This document shows, piece after piece, positions 43,019 to 50,653 of a stretch of DNA of 50,653 bases. Where the stretch lies: positions 1 to 50,653 of the forward strand of contig CAMATI010000003.1 of assembly GCA_945861095.1 (NCBI GenBank), in the 5' to 3' direction. Made by a program: the position numbers and the translations under genes. Each line of letters opens with the position of its first letter. Position 1 is the stretch's first letter. This DNA is from Asaia bogorensis. GTDB lineage: Bacteria; Pseudomonadota; Alphaproteobacteria; Acetobacterales; Acetobacteraceae. The notes under the pieces were generated by a model, which saw only the letters and a list, made by a program, of their open reading frames with translations, was not told the origin of the DNA and searched no databases.

Positions 43019-44557
43019 TTATCCCCGCCGTAACAACCGCCGCCCCACAGCGCGCATATCCGCGCCACCACACGCCCAGGCCGCGACCCCATAAACAACC
43101 AACCCTGCCGCAACCAACGCCACCAGCGCCCCTATCCGAACCAGCCCATGCGGGTCGCCGGCGAACAACCACCTTTGCGCGCCCCACAACACCAGCCCCA
43201 TCGCCACGCTCGCCCCCGCCATCCCCGCGACCCGGCGCAGCAATTGCCGGTCCATCCGCAGATGGCCCTGGCGCCGCAGCGCAACCGCCAGCCACACCAC
43301 GTTGCACATCGCGGCCAGGCTGGTCGCCAACGCCGGCCCGATATGCTGCAACGGCAGCATGAACACCACGTTCAAACCCAGGTTCAGGCCGACGCACCAC
43401 AGCCCGATCTTCACCGGAGTCGCCGTATCGCCGCGTGCGAAAAACCCCGGTACCAGCACCTTCACCAGCACGAAACTCGGCAGACCCAGCGCATAGGCGG
43501 CCAGGGCCTGAGATGTCAGGCGCGCGCTCTCCGCGTCGAAAGCACCGCGCCCGAACAAGGTCCACACGATCGGATAGGCCGACACGATCAACGCCAAAGC
43601 GGCCGGCAACGTCAGGAACAGCGCGTATTCGATCGCCCGGTTCAGGGTGGATCGCGCGGCATCGACATCCCCCATCCGCACCTGGCGCGACAGCACAGGC
43701 AACATGGCCGTGCCGACCGCGATCCCGATCACTCCCAGCGGCAGTTGCTGGATTCGGTCGGCGTAATACAGCAGGGACACGGTTCCGGCCGGCAACAGGC
43801 TGGCGATGATCAGGTCGACCGCCAGATTCAACTGAGTCACACCCGCGCCGACCAACCCAGGCGCCATCTTGCGCAGCAGCCTGCGCATATCCGCCGTCAT
43901 ACGAGGCCTCGGCAAGGACAACGGCATCCCCGCCCGGTGGGCCGCCCAGACCAGCAGCCCAAGCTGCGCGACGCCGGACACGGTCACCCCCCACGACAGA
44001 GCATGCCCGGTGGTCGGCACATACGGCGTCAGCCAGATCATCGACGCGATCGAGATGACGTTGAACAACACATAGGACGCGGCGGCGGCGGTAAATCGCT
44101 CCAACCCATTCAGCACCCCGGACACCAGGGCCGCGAGGCAGATCAGGACCAGGTAGGGAAAGGTGATGCGGGACAGATCGACCGCCAGAGCGAATTTCTC
44201 GGGCGTGGACGCGAAGCCGGGTGCCAGGACCAGCATGATCTGGGGCATGAAAATCTCGCCCAGGACGGTCAGGAGCCCCAGCCAGAACACCATCACGGAG
44301 AAGGCCTCGACCGCGAAGCGGCGCGCGGCGCCTGGTCCTTCTTTCGCCAGCAGACCGGAAAATTCCGGAACGAAGGCGGCGTTGAAGGCGCCTTCCCCGA
44401 ACAGCCGGCGGAACAGGTTGGGCAGCTTCAGCGCCACGAAAAATGCGTCGGCGATCGGGCCTGCCCCCAGCATCGCCGCGATCATCATGTCGCGCACGAA
44501 GCCCAGAATGCGGCTTCCCATGGTCCAGCCGCCGACGGTCAGAACATTCTTGAGCAT
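43019..44557 (-). CDS. murJ: Lipid II flippase MurJ
   Basis: A 512-residue inner-membrane protein with about 14 hydrophobic helices that moves lipid II across the membrane for peptidoglycan synthesis. The start MLKNVLTVGGWTMGSRILGF and the next motif FVRDMMIAAMLGAGPIADAF are the signature of MurJ, as are LPNLFRRLFGEGAFNAAFVP and YYADRIQQLPLGVIGIAVGT. Positively charged residues in these loops match the substrate cavity of known MurJ. The ATG at 44557 is preferred to a TTG 27 nt upstream. It probably shares a minus-strand transcript with the sulfotransferase gene 87 nt upstream. Confidence 0.94.
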   Translation of the reverse strand: MLKNVLTVGGWTMGSRILGFVRDMMIAAMLGAGPIADAFFVALKLPNLFRRLFGEGAFNAAFVPEFSGLLAKEGPGAARRFAVEAFSVMVFWLGLLTVLGEIFMPQIMLVLAPGFASTPEKFALAVDLSRITFPYLVLICLAALVSGVLNGLERFTAAAASYVLFNVISIASMIWLTPYVPTTGHALSWGVTVSGVAQLGLLVWAAHRAGMPLSLPRPRMTADMRRLLRKMAPGLVGAGVTQLNLAVDLIIASLLPAGTVSLLYYADRIQQLPLGVIGIAVGTAMLPVLSRQVRMGDVDAARSTLNRAIEYALFLTLPAALALIVSAYPIVWTLFGRGAFDAESARLTSQALAAYALGLPSFVLVKVLVPGFFARGDTATPVKIGLWCVGLNLGLNVVFMLPLQHIGPALATSLAAMCNVVWLAVALRRQGHLRMDRQLLRRVAGMAGASVAMGLVLWGAQRWLFAGDPHGLVRIGALVALVAAGLVVYGVAAWACGGADMRAVGRRLLRRG

Positions 44558-44644
44558 GGCACCGTGTAGCCCCAGACGCCCCAACTTGCGACTGGCTTGC
44601 GCGCGGCGCGCCTAAAGCCAGCCGGGTCGGCGTCGGGGGCCGGG

Positions 44645-46099
44645 TCAGTCGCGCCCGAAAACCTCCAACAGCGGCGCGATATGCCGCTCGTAATGCTGCC
44701 ACCGCCCGATCGAATTCGTGTAGAGTGGCCGGCGCACCTGCCACAGGCTGGCTGATGTGACCGTGCAGCGGGAACGCTCGAACCGCAGGCAGGCAGGGTC
44801 CCACTCCAAGCCCATGAACGCGATCAGTCGCCGGACCTCGGCGTCCGGGTCGGACACCAGCGCTTCATAGTGAACGTCCAGCATGGGAATCGGCAGCACC
44901 GACCGCCAATGCTCCATCATGCGGTCGACCTCCCGCACGCGCTGGGCGCAATGCGCCAGATCGTTGGCATAGGGCATCGGCAGCTCGAAATTCTGGAACA
45001 GGCAGGACAAGCAGATATCGCGCGGATCGCGATGGCAGACGATCACCCTGGCGTTGGGAAACAGACGCGCGATGGCGCCCAGATGCCACAGATTGTCGGG
45101 CGTCTTGTCGACGGTTCGGCGCACCGCGCCATTATGATCCGGCAACCGGGCGGCGTACTCCTCGGCCACCGCCGTCACATTCTGGGGATCCCAATCGCCA
45201 TACAACGCGCTCCGCGCCGATTGGTCGAGCCGGGACACCAGGTCCGCGATACGATTGCTTTCACCGAACCCGACGACCTCGGAATGGCTGGCGAGAATCT
45301 GCTCGACCAGCGTCGTGCCGGATCGAGGCATCCCAACGACAAACACCGGCTTTTCCGACGCACTGCCCTGTCCGGCCGCCCGCGTAAAGAAATCCGCCGA
45401 ACAGGCCGCGATGCGCTGATCGACATAGGACCGCAGTTCCTCCGCGTCGAAGCCTTGCCCTGCCGCGATCAGGTCCCGCTGGCGGCGCTGATTTGCGTCC
45501 CGTGCCTGGGCGAATGCCTCGTCATAGCGTCCGGCCGCATCCAGCGCCGTGACCAGGGCAAATCGTGTCGCGATCCGCATGCCTTCCTGCAGATCGGCCT
45601 GATCGAGCGTCCGCATCAATGGCTCGATCTGCGCCGTATCGCCCGCGGCCACCAGCGCCAGGCGGGCGGGAGTCAAGGTCGGGTCGAGGTCGAGCGCGCG
45701 ATGGAGCGCGTCGATGGCGTCTTGTGAATGCCCCAGGACCGCCAGCACCCGGCCAAGGTCGAGCCAGCCATGAGCGAAGAAGGGATCCAGCGTCAGGGCG
45801 TGACGGAACACGTCGGCGGCCTCATGGAAAAGCCCCGCGCCCATCAGTGTTTCCGCCAGGGCGCGCCGCAACGTCAACCGGTTCGGCGCCATCCGATCCG
45901 CTCGGCGCATCAGATCGACGGCCCGCTCAAAATCGCTCCTGGCCCGTGCAACCAGGCCCAGCAGATGGATCGCGTCGACCGAGCCTGGCGCCTCGAACAG
46001 GACCATGCGCAGCAGCGTTTCCGCTTCGTCCAATCGCCCGGCCTGGTAGTGCTGAAAGCCGGCTGCCAGATCGGCCGCGACATGCGGGGCGTTGTGCAT
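44645..46099 (-). CDS. TPR-repeat sulfotransferase family protein
   Basis: A 484-residue protein with two parts. Residues ~10-190 are about five TPR helical pairs (for example YQAGRLDEAETLLRMVLFEA and LGHSQDAIDALHRALDLDP). The C-terminal half is a sulfotransferase. Its 5'-phosphosulfate loop is FVVGMPRSGTTLVEQILASH and its 3'-phosphate motif is in NARVIVCHRDPRDICLSCLF. PAPS-dependent transfer to a surface glycan or protein is the family expectation; the acceptor is unknown. The ATG at 46099 is chosen because GGA lies 9 nt upstream. An ATG at 46108 would overlap gpsA. It directly follows gpsA. Confidence 0.86.
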   Translation of the reverse strand: MHNAPHVAADLAAGFQHYQAGRLDEAETLLRMVLFEAPGSVDAIHLLGLVARARSDFERAVDLMRRADRMAPNRLTLRRALAETLMGAGLFHEAADVFRHALTLDPFFAHGWLDLGRVLAVLGHSQDAIDALHRALDLDPTLTPARLALVAAGDTAQIEPLMRTLDQADLQEGMRIATRFALVTALDAAGRYDEAFAQARDANQRRQRDLIAAGQGFDAEELRSYVDQRIAACSADFFTRAAGQGSASEKPVFVVGMPRSGTTLVEQILASHSEVVGFGESNRIADLVSRLDQSARSALYGDWDPQNVTAVAEEYAARLPDHNGAVRRTVDKTPDNLWHLGAIARLFPNARVIVCHRDPRDICLSCLFQNFELPMPYANDLAHCAQRVREVDRMMEHWRSVLPIPMLDVHYEALVSDPDAEVRRLIAFMGLEWDPACLRFERSRCTVTSASLWQVRRPLYTNSIGRWQHYERHIAPLLEVFGRD

Positions 46100-46100
46100 G

Positions 46101-47063
46101 CTATTCATTCCGTCGCGGCCGGGACAACAGATCGGAAATGGCCTGGGCCAAGGTGGTGCGGCCGGCCAGGAGCGTCGCAACCGCGGTGCAGACCGGCAAT
46201 TCGGTCCCCGCCGCGCGGACCACCAGGGCCGGGGCGGTGGCGACGCCTTCGGTGACGCTGCTGCGCGCGGCCAGAATATCCGCCAAGGACTGCCCCTGCC
46301 CCAAAGCGTGTCCCAGGCTGAAATTCCGGCTGGCGAGGCCCGTGCAGGTCAGCAGCAGGTCGCCCAGCCCCGACAGGCCCATCACCGTGTCCGCCTTGCC
46401 GCCCAGCGCGACCGCGAGGCGGCTGATCTCGGACAGGGCACGGGTGATCAGCGCGGCGCGGGCGTTTTCTCCCAGCCCGGCGCCGATCACCGCGCCGGCG
46501 GCGATGGCGACGACGTTCTTGGCCGCTCCGCCTAATTGCGCGCCGATCGGGTCGTCGTTGCCGTAAAGCCGGAATGTGGGCGTACCCAGCAAGGCGGTCA
46601 CCCGTTCGCGGGTCGGGATATGGGTGCTGGCGACGACCGCGGCGGCCGGCAGTCCGCCGGCGACCTCATGCGCGAAATTCGGCCCGGTAAGCACGGCGGC
46701 CGGGCTGTTTGGACGCAGTTCCGCCAGGATTTCCATCGGCAGCCGCAAGGTGCCGGTCTCGACACCCTTGGCGCAGACGACCAGCGGAGACCCGTTGTCC
46801 GGCAGGTTCCGCAAGGCCGCCCGCAGATGCTGCATCGGGACGGCCAGGATGATCGCATCCGCCGGTCCCGGGATGGCGGAGACCACCCGAACGGCCCCCG
46901 GCAGCCGGTGACCGGGCAGGCGATGCGACTCGCGGCTGTGTTCGATGGCGTCCGCCGTGGCGGGATTGCGCGCCCACAGCCGGACGGCGTTTCCGGCGCG
47001 CGCCGCCTGGATCGCCAGCGCGGTGCCCCAGGCGCCGGCGCCGATGACGGTCACGTCACTCAT
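46101..47063 (-). CDS. gpsA: Glycerol-3-phosphate dehydrogenase [NAD(P)+]
   Basis: A 320-residue cytosolic enzyme that reduces dihydroxyacetone phosphate to sn-glycerol-3-phosphate for phospholipid synthesis. The Rossmann motif VIGAGAWGTALA (about 5-16) is followed by the substrate-site VVCAKGVETGT and TGPNFAHEVAGG. The catalytic Lys lies in LGGAAKNVVAIAAGAVIG, and the C-terminal GLSGLGDLLLTCTG and SRNFSLGHALGQG are present. The ATG at 47063 overlaps the end of rlmJ by 8 nt. Length is normal. Confidence 0.96.
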   Translation of the reverse strand: MSDVTVIGAGAWGTALAIQAARAGNAVRLWARNPATADAIEHSRESHRLPGHRLPGAVRVVSAIPGPADAIILAVPMQHLRAALRNLPDNGSPLVVCAKGVETGTLRLPMEILAELRPNSPAAVLTGPNFAHEVAGGLPAAAVVASTHIPTRERVTALLGTPTFRLYGNDDPIGAQLGGAAKNVVAIAAGAVIGAGLGENARAALITRALSEISRLAVALGGKADTVMGLSGLGDLLLTCTGLASRNFSLGHALGQGQSLADILAARSSVTEGVATAPALVVRAAGTELPVCTAVATLLAGRTTLAQAISDLLSRPRRNE

Positions 47064-47874
47064 CGGCGATCCTTTGGATGACCACTCCGGCCCCGGGTTC
47101 GTCCTGTCCCAGGCGTCCCAACAGGGCATGGAGAATCGTGGTCGCGTCCTGTTGGAACCGATACGGCGGATTGATCACCAGCAGACCGCACCCGTTCAGC
47201 CGGGTGGGATCGAGCGGTTCGCGGAGCAGGAGTTCGGCGGTCATGATGTCGCGTATCCCGGACGCCTGCATGGTCGCAAGGAAACTCCGCACCGGCGCGC
47301 GATGCTTGATCGGATACCACGCGGCAAAAACGCCGGTCCTGAAGCGGGCATGACCCACCGCCAGGCCCTTCGCCAGTCGGGAGAATTCATCCGGGTTTTC
47401 GTAGGGCGGGTCGATCAGGATCAGGGCGCGGGTTTCCTTGGGGGGCAACAGGGCGCCCAACGCTTCCCACGCGTCGCGCCGATGCACCGCGATCCCAGGA
47501 TCGCGGGCCAACAGACGGCGCAGCTCGGCGGCGTCCTGGTCATGCAACTCGCAACAGGCCAGCCGGTCGGCGGGGCGCAACATGGCCCGGATCAGGGCGG
47601 GAGACCCGGGGTAAAGGCCCAATTGCCTGACGATATCGACATAGGATGTCAGCTCGGCCGGTGTCCCGTCCAACAGTCGCAGAATCCCCCGCTCGGCCTC
47701 TCCGGTCCGCCGAGCGGGATCGGCTTGCAGATCGTAATGACCAGCGCCAGCGTGGGTGTCGAGCACGAAGAACGGCTTGTCCTTGCGCGCCAACGCCTGG
47801 AGCAGCCAGACAAGCAGGGCGTGCTTCATGCAATCCGCGAAATTGCCGGCGTGGAAGGCGTGGCGGTAGTTCAT
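47056..47874 (-). CDS. rlmJ: 23S rRNA (adenine(2030)-N(6))-methyltransferase RlmJ
   Basis: A 272-residue SAM-dependent RNA methyltransferase. The family signature NYRHAFHAGNFADCMKH opens the protein. FFVLDTHAGAGHYDL is the SAM-binding motif I. The N6-adenine catalytic motif IV is DPPYE in LILIDPPYENPDEF. VFAAWYPIKHRAPV and CGLLVINPPYRFQQ complete it. The ATG at 47874 is clear. The stop overlaps gpsA by 8 nt, so they are coupled. Confidence 0.95.
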   Translation of the reverse strand: MNYRHAFHAGNFADCMKHALLVWLLQALARKDKPFFVLDTHAGAGHYDLQADPARRTGEAERGILRLLDGTPAELTSYVDIVRQLGLYPGSPALIRAMLRPADRLACCELHDQDAAELRRLLARDPGIAVHRRDAWEALGALLPPKETRALILIDPPYENPDEFSRLAKGLAVGHARFRTGVFAAWYPIKHRAPVRSFLATMQASGIRDIMTAELLLREPLDPTRLNGCGLLVINPPYRFQQDATTILHALLGRLGQDEPGAGVVIQRIADE

Positions 47875-47966
47875 GGTTCGGTTGGCAGGCCGACGGTCGG
47901 ATACGATTTCATCATGGACCCGGGCTGGTTATCTGTTTCTCGGTTCGGCCTCGGTTGGCGCCGGCG

Positions 47967-49361
47967 TCATCCGGGGATGGTCAACCCGATCAACCGGCTG
48001 GCCGCGTCGTCCACACGATCCAGATTGCGGCAGGTGTCGATCAGTTCGGCGAACCGGGCGGGGGAGATTGCCAGCCCGGGCGTGACGGGTTGCATGCGCC
48101 GAACATGTTCCTCGAAATCCCAGATGAACTCCCGCCCGGTGCCTTCGCGCGTCAGGGATCGGCCGTCCTTGGTGAAGATGGTGATCCGAGGGCCGAACAG
48201 GGTGCGCCGCACGGCCGGGATCAGGGTGACGCGGTGCATCAGGTCCAGCACCTCCGGCGGGTCGGTTTCACCGGGCGCCGGTTGGCCGCCTCTCAGCAGA
48301 GGATAGCCGCGGGTGACCGCCCCATAGGCGGTGAAATATTGCGTGGCGCCGACCCTCGGCTTGCCGTCGGTGCCGGGCAGCGGGAAGGCGGGGCTGGGGT
48401 ATTCGGTTTCCAGCCAGTTCACCACGGCCTCGATCCGATCGATGTCGGCGTAGGTGAGGTTGTGTTCCCGACACAATTCAGCCGTCACATCGACATGGGC
48501 GATGTTGAAGCCGGCGGTCGAGTAGATTCGGTAGAGGGTTTCCAGGAATATCCAGTCCTGGCCGAGACCCTTCGTGATCGAAGCGAGATCGGCGCGGTTG
48601 TGTCCGGTGAAGCTGTAGCGCAACTGGCCCAGATTGTTGCCGGTATAGGAATGGTAGAACCCGGCTTCGCCCTCCAGCGTGGTTTCCCCGCCCGGGGTGC
48701 CGTGCTTGGCCATGGCGACCGCCAGCAACGCGTTGCGCACCGCCCCACCTTCGCGCAGGGACCGGCCGCCACTGCGGATGCCTTCCAGGTTGCCGGCTGC
48801 CAGATTGACGCATTGGGCGATGGCGCCGTTCACCTTGTCGGCGTCGAAGTCTTGCATTTTGGCCGCCGCCACCGCCGCGCCGAAGATGCCGAACACCGGG
48901 CCGGCATGGAAGCCGCGGGACATGACGGTGGGGATGAACTCAGCCGCCATGCGTTCCATGACTTCGTAGGCCGCGGCGACGGCGGTCAGGAAGGTTTTGC
49001 CGGATGCTCCCGTGACCTCGGCCGTGACCAGGGCGGCGGGGATGATGGCGGTGCCCGGATGCGTCAACATGCGGAACGTGTCCCATTTGCCACCCGCGAG
49101 CAGCATTTCCGCGTTCACGAAGGCCGCGCCGGCTTTGGTCAGTTTCGCGCCGCTGCACAGCACGGTGGCAATGCCGGCGCCACCGGCTTCTTCGTCCCGC
49201 ATCAGCGCCAGAGCCTGTTTGGTGGCAGGCATGTCGTGGGCGACGAGACCCGATGTCAGGGCCTGGAGGGTGACCCCCTTGGCGCGATCGACGACCGCCG
49301 GCGGCAGGTCTTCATAACGCAGATTGGCCACGAACGCGGCAAAATCCCGGCTGAGCGACAT
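47967..49361 (-). CDS. MmgE/PrpD family protein (third in the window)
   Basis: A 464-residue PrpD-fold protein. It opens with MSLSRDFAAFVANLRYEDLP. FVNAEMLLAGGKWDTFRMLT replaces the usual NGxxAHxxDxDD core, followed by HPGTAIIPAALVTAEV. GFHAGPVFGIFGAAVAAAKM and NLAAGNLEGIRSGGRSLREG are typical later motifs. The C-terminal domain has TQYFTAYGAVTRGYPLLRGG. The ATG at 49361 has AAGGGA 8 nt upstream. Only 92 nt separate it from rlmJ downstream, so it may head the murJ-side transcript. Substrate unknown. It resembles neither of the other two copies closely. Confidence 0.82.
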   Translation of the reverse strand: MSLSRDFAAFVANLRYEDLPPAVVDRAKGVTLQALTSGLVAHDMPATKQALALMRDEEAGGAGIATVLCSGAKLTKAGAAFVNAEMLLAGGKWDTFRMLTHPGTAIIPAALVTAEVTGASGKTFLTAVAAAYEVMERMAAEFIPTVMSRGFHAGPVFGIFGAAVAAAKMQDFDADKVNGAIAQCVNLAAGNLEGIRSGGRSLREGGAVRNALLAVAMAKHGTPGGETTLEGEAGFYHSYTGNNLGQLRYSFTGHNRADLASITKGLGQDWIFLETLYRIYSTAGFNIAHVDVTAELCREHNLTYADIDRIEAVVNWLETEYPSPAFPLPGTDGKPRVGATQYFTAYGAVTRGYPLLRGGQPAPGETDPPEVLDLMHRVTLIPAVRRTLFGPRITIFTKDGRSLTREGTGREFIWDFEEHVRRMQPVTPGLAISPARFAELIDTCRNLDRVDDAASRLIGLTIPG

Positions 49362-49795
49362 GGTGCGTTTCCCTTGGAGGCGCTTCCTCCGTTAATGACC
49401 GATCCGAGCCATGGAATAGATAGCTTGGCTCTTGGTCGGCCACCATAGCCAACCCTCCGTGCCAATGATGAGGAGACATCTACCCCGGGGACTTCAGGCC
49501 CGCGGGCACGGAAGGATCGTCTCGGTCATGCCAAGATTTCGCACACAAGTCCATGCCGAGGCATGCGCCGGGAGCGAACCAAGGGTGTGCGATCGAGTAG
49601 ACGCCTCACCGCTATTGGCGAGCTTGACCCGGCAACCCGCGCTTAAGCGGCAGGGGGTGGGGCAGCCATGCCGGTCGCGGACCGGGGCGCATGGCCGCGG
49701 GGTCGCCAGGAGTCGTTGTTTCGGCCAGTTGGTGTTACGACACGTCCCTTCCCGGCTTGCCGGGTCGGCCGCCAACATCGCGCGTTCATCCGATC
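49362..49795. other. Intergenic region, no supported gene
   Basis: 434 bp between the third MmgE/PrpD start and the end of the His-rich small gene. Open frames of 90-130 codons on both strands show no recognisable content or ribosome site. The hairpin CCCGGC-TT-GCCGGG at 49751-49764 lies 32 nt beyond the small gene's stop and may terminate its minus-strand transcript, though no T-run follows. Confidence 0.55.
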
Positions 49796-50053
49796 TCAGT
49801 TTGGCCGCAGGGTGTCCTGCTCGGCCACTTTGAAGCCAATCTGGTCGGGCTTTGCCGTCAACGCGCCATACGCCGTCGTGATATAGGCGAGTTCACAATG
49901 CTCCTTGGCCGCGACGGCATGCTGCCGAGCGTCCTCGAACTGTCCGAGATCATGGTAGTAGGCCGCCTGATTGTGATGATGCGCGGCCGCTTGGTGTTGC
50001 GCGGCGGCTTGACGATGGTATCCACCTGGGGGGTTCTTCGTAGACACGTCCAT
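49796..50053 (-). CDS. Small His/Ala-rich helical protein, 85 residues
   Basis: A small protein built of repeated helical segments: YHRQAAAQHQAAAHHHNQAA, then YYHDLGQFEDARQHAVAAKE and HCELAYITTAYGAL. It resembles short His-rich 'HHEQAAxHHExAA' proteins found in many alphaproteobacteria, whose function is not known to me. The clustered His could bind metal. The ATG at 50053 has GGAAA 3-7 nt upstream and is preferred to an in-frame start at 50116. It stands alone. Confidence 0.65.
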   Translation of the reverse strand: MDVSTKNPPGGYHRQAAAQHQAAAHHHNQAAYYHDLGQFEDARQHAVAAKEHCELAYITTAYGALTAKPDQIGFKVAEQDTLRPN

Positions 50054-50116
50054 GATTTCCGGTCCTTTTTGGTATTTGATGACGCTGCCATCGGCCAGGC
50101 TTCCGCACAACTTCAT

Positions 50117-50653
50117 GATGACTTCACTGTGCCCATGTACTTATCGGGCGGTTGTCACTATTGTAAGAACCGCCCACGTAGGCTGCGTTCCATGCACGCG
50201 GGTGCTCATCATGTTCTGACGGCATCGGCCCAACCGGCTCTGTGTTAACGCCACTTTAATCATCCCGGGGACATCGGCGGCAGACCCGGAAATTACCTAC
50301 GAAATGCTGCCACGCCACCCGACCTTAGGCGCGCGCAACAATAACCGCTCCAGTTGGCGCGCCGCCTGAGCAAACCGTCATGGTGGGCGCTGGCCCACCA
50401 TCCACGACTTTGCCGAGATCAACACCGCAAGTCGTGGATGGCCTGTGCGCCCGCCATGACGTGGAGAGACCGGCGCCTAACACCAAATGGAGCAGTCAAT
50501 ATTGCGCGTCGCCTTACGGTCCGGCCGCCTGCCTTCGGCATGCTCCGACTTGATCCGAATGTCCCCGCAAGCAGGGGCTCATCGCCGCTCCCCCGGTTGA
50601 GCACTGCCGGCCTTTGGAGCACCGGGCACGGCCGCGCCAACGCCTCCCGACTC
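50117..50653. other. Intergenic region at the right edge
   Basis: 537 bp with no supported gene. It contains the nested palindrome at 50376-50461 and a smaller fold CCCCGC-AAG-CAGGGG near 50562. A 73-codon minus-strand frame (50419-50640) is mostly translation of the palindrome and is not called. Confidence 0.6.
50376..50461. repeat. REP-like nested palindrome
   Basis: The left arm 50376-50410 (CGTCATGGTGGGCGC...CCATCCACGACTT) and right arm 50429-50461 are imperfect reverse complements. The left arm itself folds through ATGGTGGGC/GCCCACCAT. This sequence type (CGTCATGG...CCATCCACGACTT) is one I associate with dispersed repeats in Rhodospirillales and Bradyrhizobium-like genomes. Confidence 0.75.

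Noticed and set aside
50419..50640. 73-codon minus-strand frame at the right edge
   Set aside because: Its C-terminal part is translation of the REP-like palindrome and there is no ribosome site.
1..50653. tRNA or rRNA genes
   Set aside because: Intergenic stretches were read for T-loop and acceptor-stem patterns; none was convincing. A covariance-model scan was not possible here.

Overview
The window reads as chromosomal DNA of a GC-rich alphaproteobacterium, most likely an acetic-acid-bacterium relative (Acetobacteraceae, Rhodospirillales). That placement is an inference. It rests on the GC-rich codon use, the conserved order mutY-dciA-dsbA-smc, alphaproteobacterial-type SMC, LeuS, LptE and MurJ proteins, many Tat-type signal peptides, and palindromic intergenic repeats. 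Housekeeping genes are intact and no phage or plasmid core is seen. The only mobile-element trace is the first 21 codons of an IS1182-like transposase at the left edge.

Layout. 1-5.9 kb: transposase start, mutY (-), then dciA, a DsbA-like thiol oxidoreductase and smc (+). 5.8-11.6 kb: mostly minus-strand genes, namely a lytic transglycosylase, N-formylglutamate amidohydrolase, a glycosyltransferase, a FlaG-like small protein, a RidA protein and an MmgE/PrpD protein. The 6.76-7.0 kb gap holds a strong plus-strand candidate small RNA. 12.1-19.7 kb: an iron(III)-type ABC importer with three paralogous Tat-exported binding proteins, one fused permease and one ATPase. A polysaccharide pyruvyl transferase gene lies among them in the opposite direction. 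19.9-20.7 kb: an enoyl-CoA hydratase homologue lacking both usual catalytic glutamates. 21.5-27.2 kb: a Gly/Ser/Thr-rich RTX-like surface or secreted protein followed by a methyltransferase and two glycosyltransferases (one a tandem duplication), which together look like a surface-glycosylation locus. 27.4-32.0 kb: an SDR, an HpsN-like histidinol-dehydrogenase-family enzyme and a fused ATP-grasp/alpha-E protein. 32.06-32.56 kb: a VapD toxin gene interrupted by one in-frame stop, preceded by an intact small partner gene. 32.8-37.0 kb: leuS-lptE-holA. 37.1-42.9 kb: two orphan small genes, a SnoaL-like protein, two MFS exporters and a second MmgE/PrpD gene with a structured leader. 43.0-49.4 kb: murJ, a TPR-sulfotransferase, gpsA, rlmJ and a third MmgE/PrpD gene, all on the minus strand. 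49.4-50.65 kb: one small His-rich gene and otherwise non-coding DNA carrying a REP-like nested palindrome.

Most notable. (1) The 6.79-6.97 kb RNA candidate has a long-range stem, an anti-Shine-Dalgarno loop and a perfect terminator. (2) The vapD pseudogene still has its coupled, intact upstream partner. (3) The RTX-like protein sits next to sugar-modifying genes. (4) One transporter has three binding proteins. (5) A family of dispersed palindromes and in-frame short tandem repeats changes protein and leader sequences. No CRISPR array, rRNA or tRNA gene was recognised.
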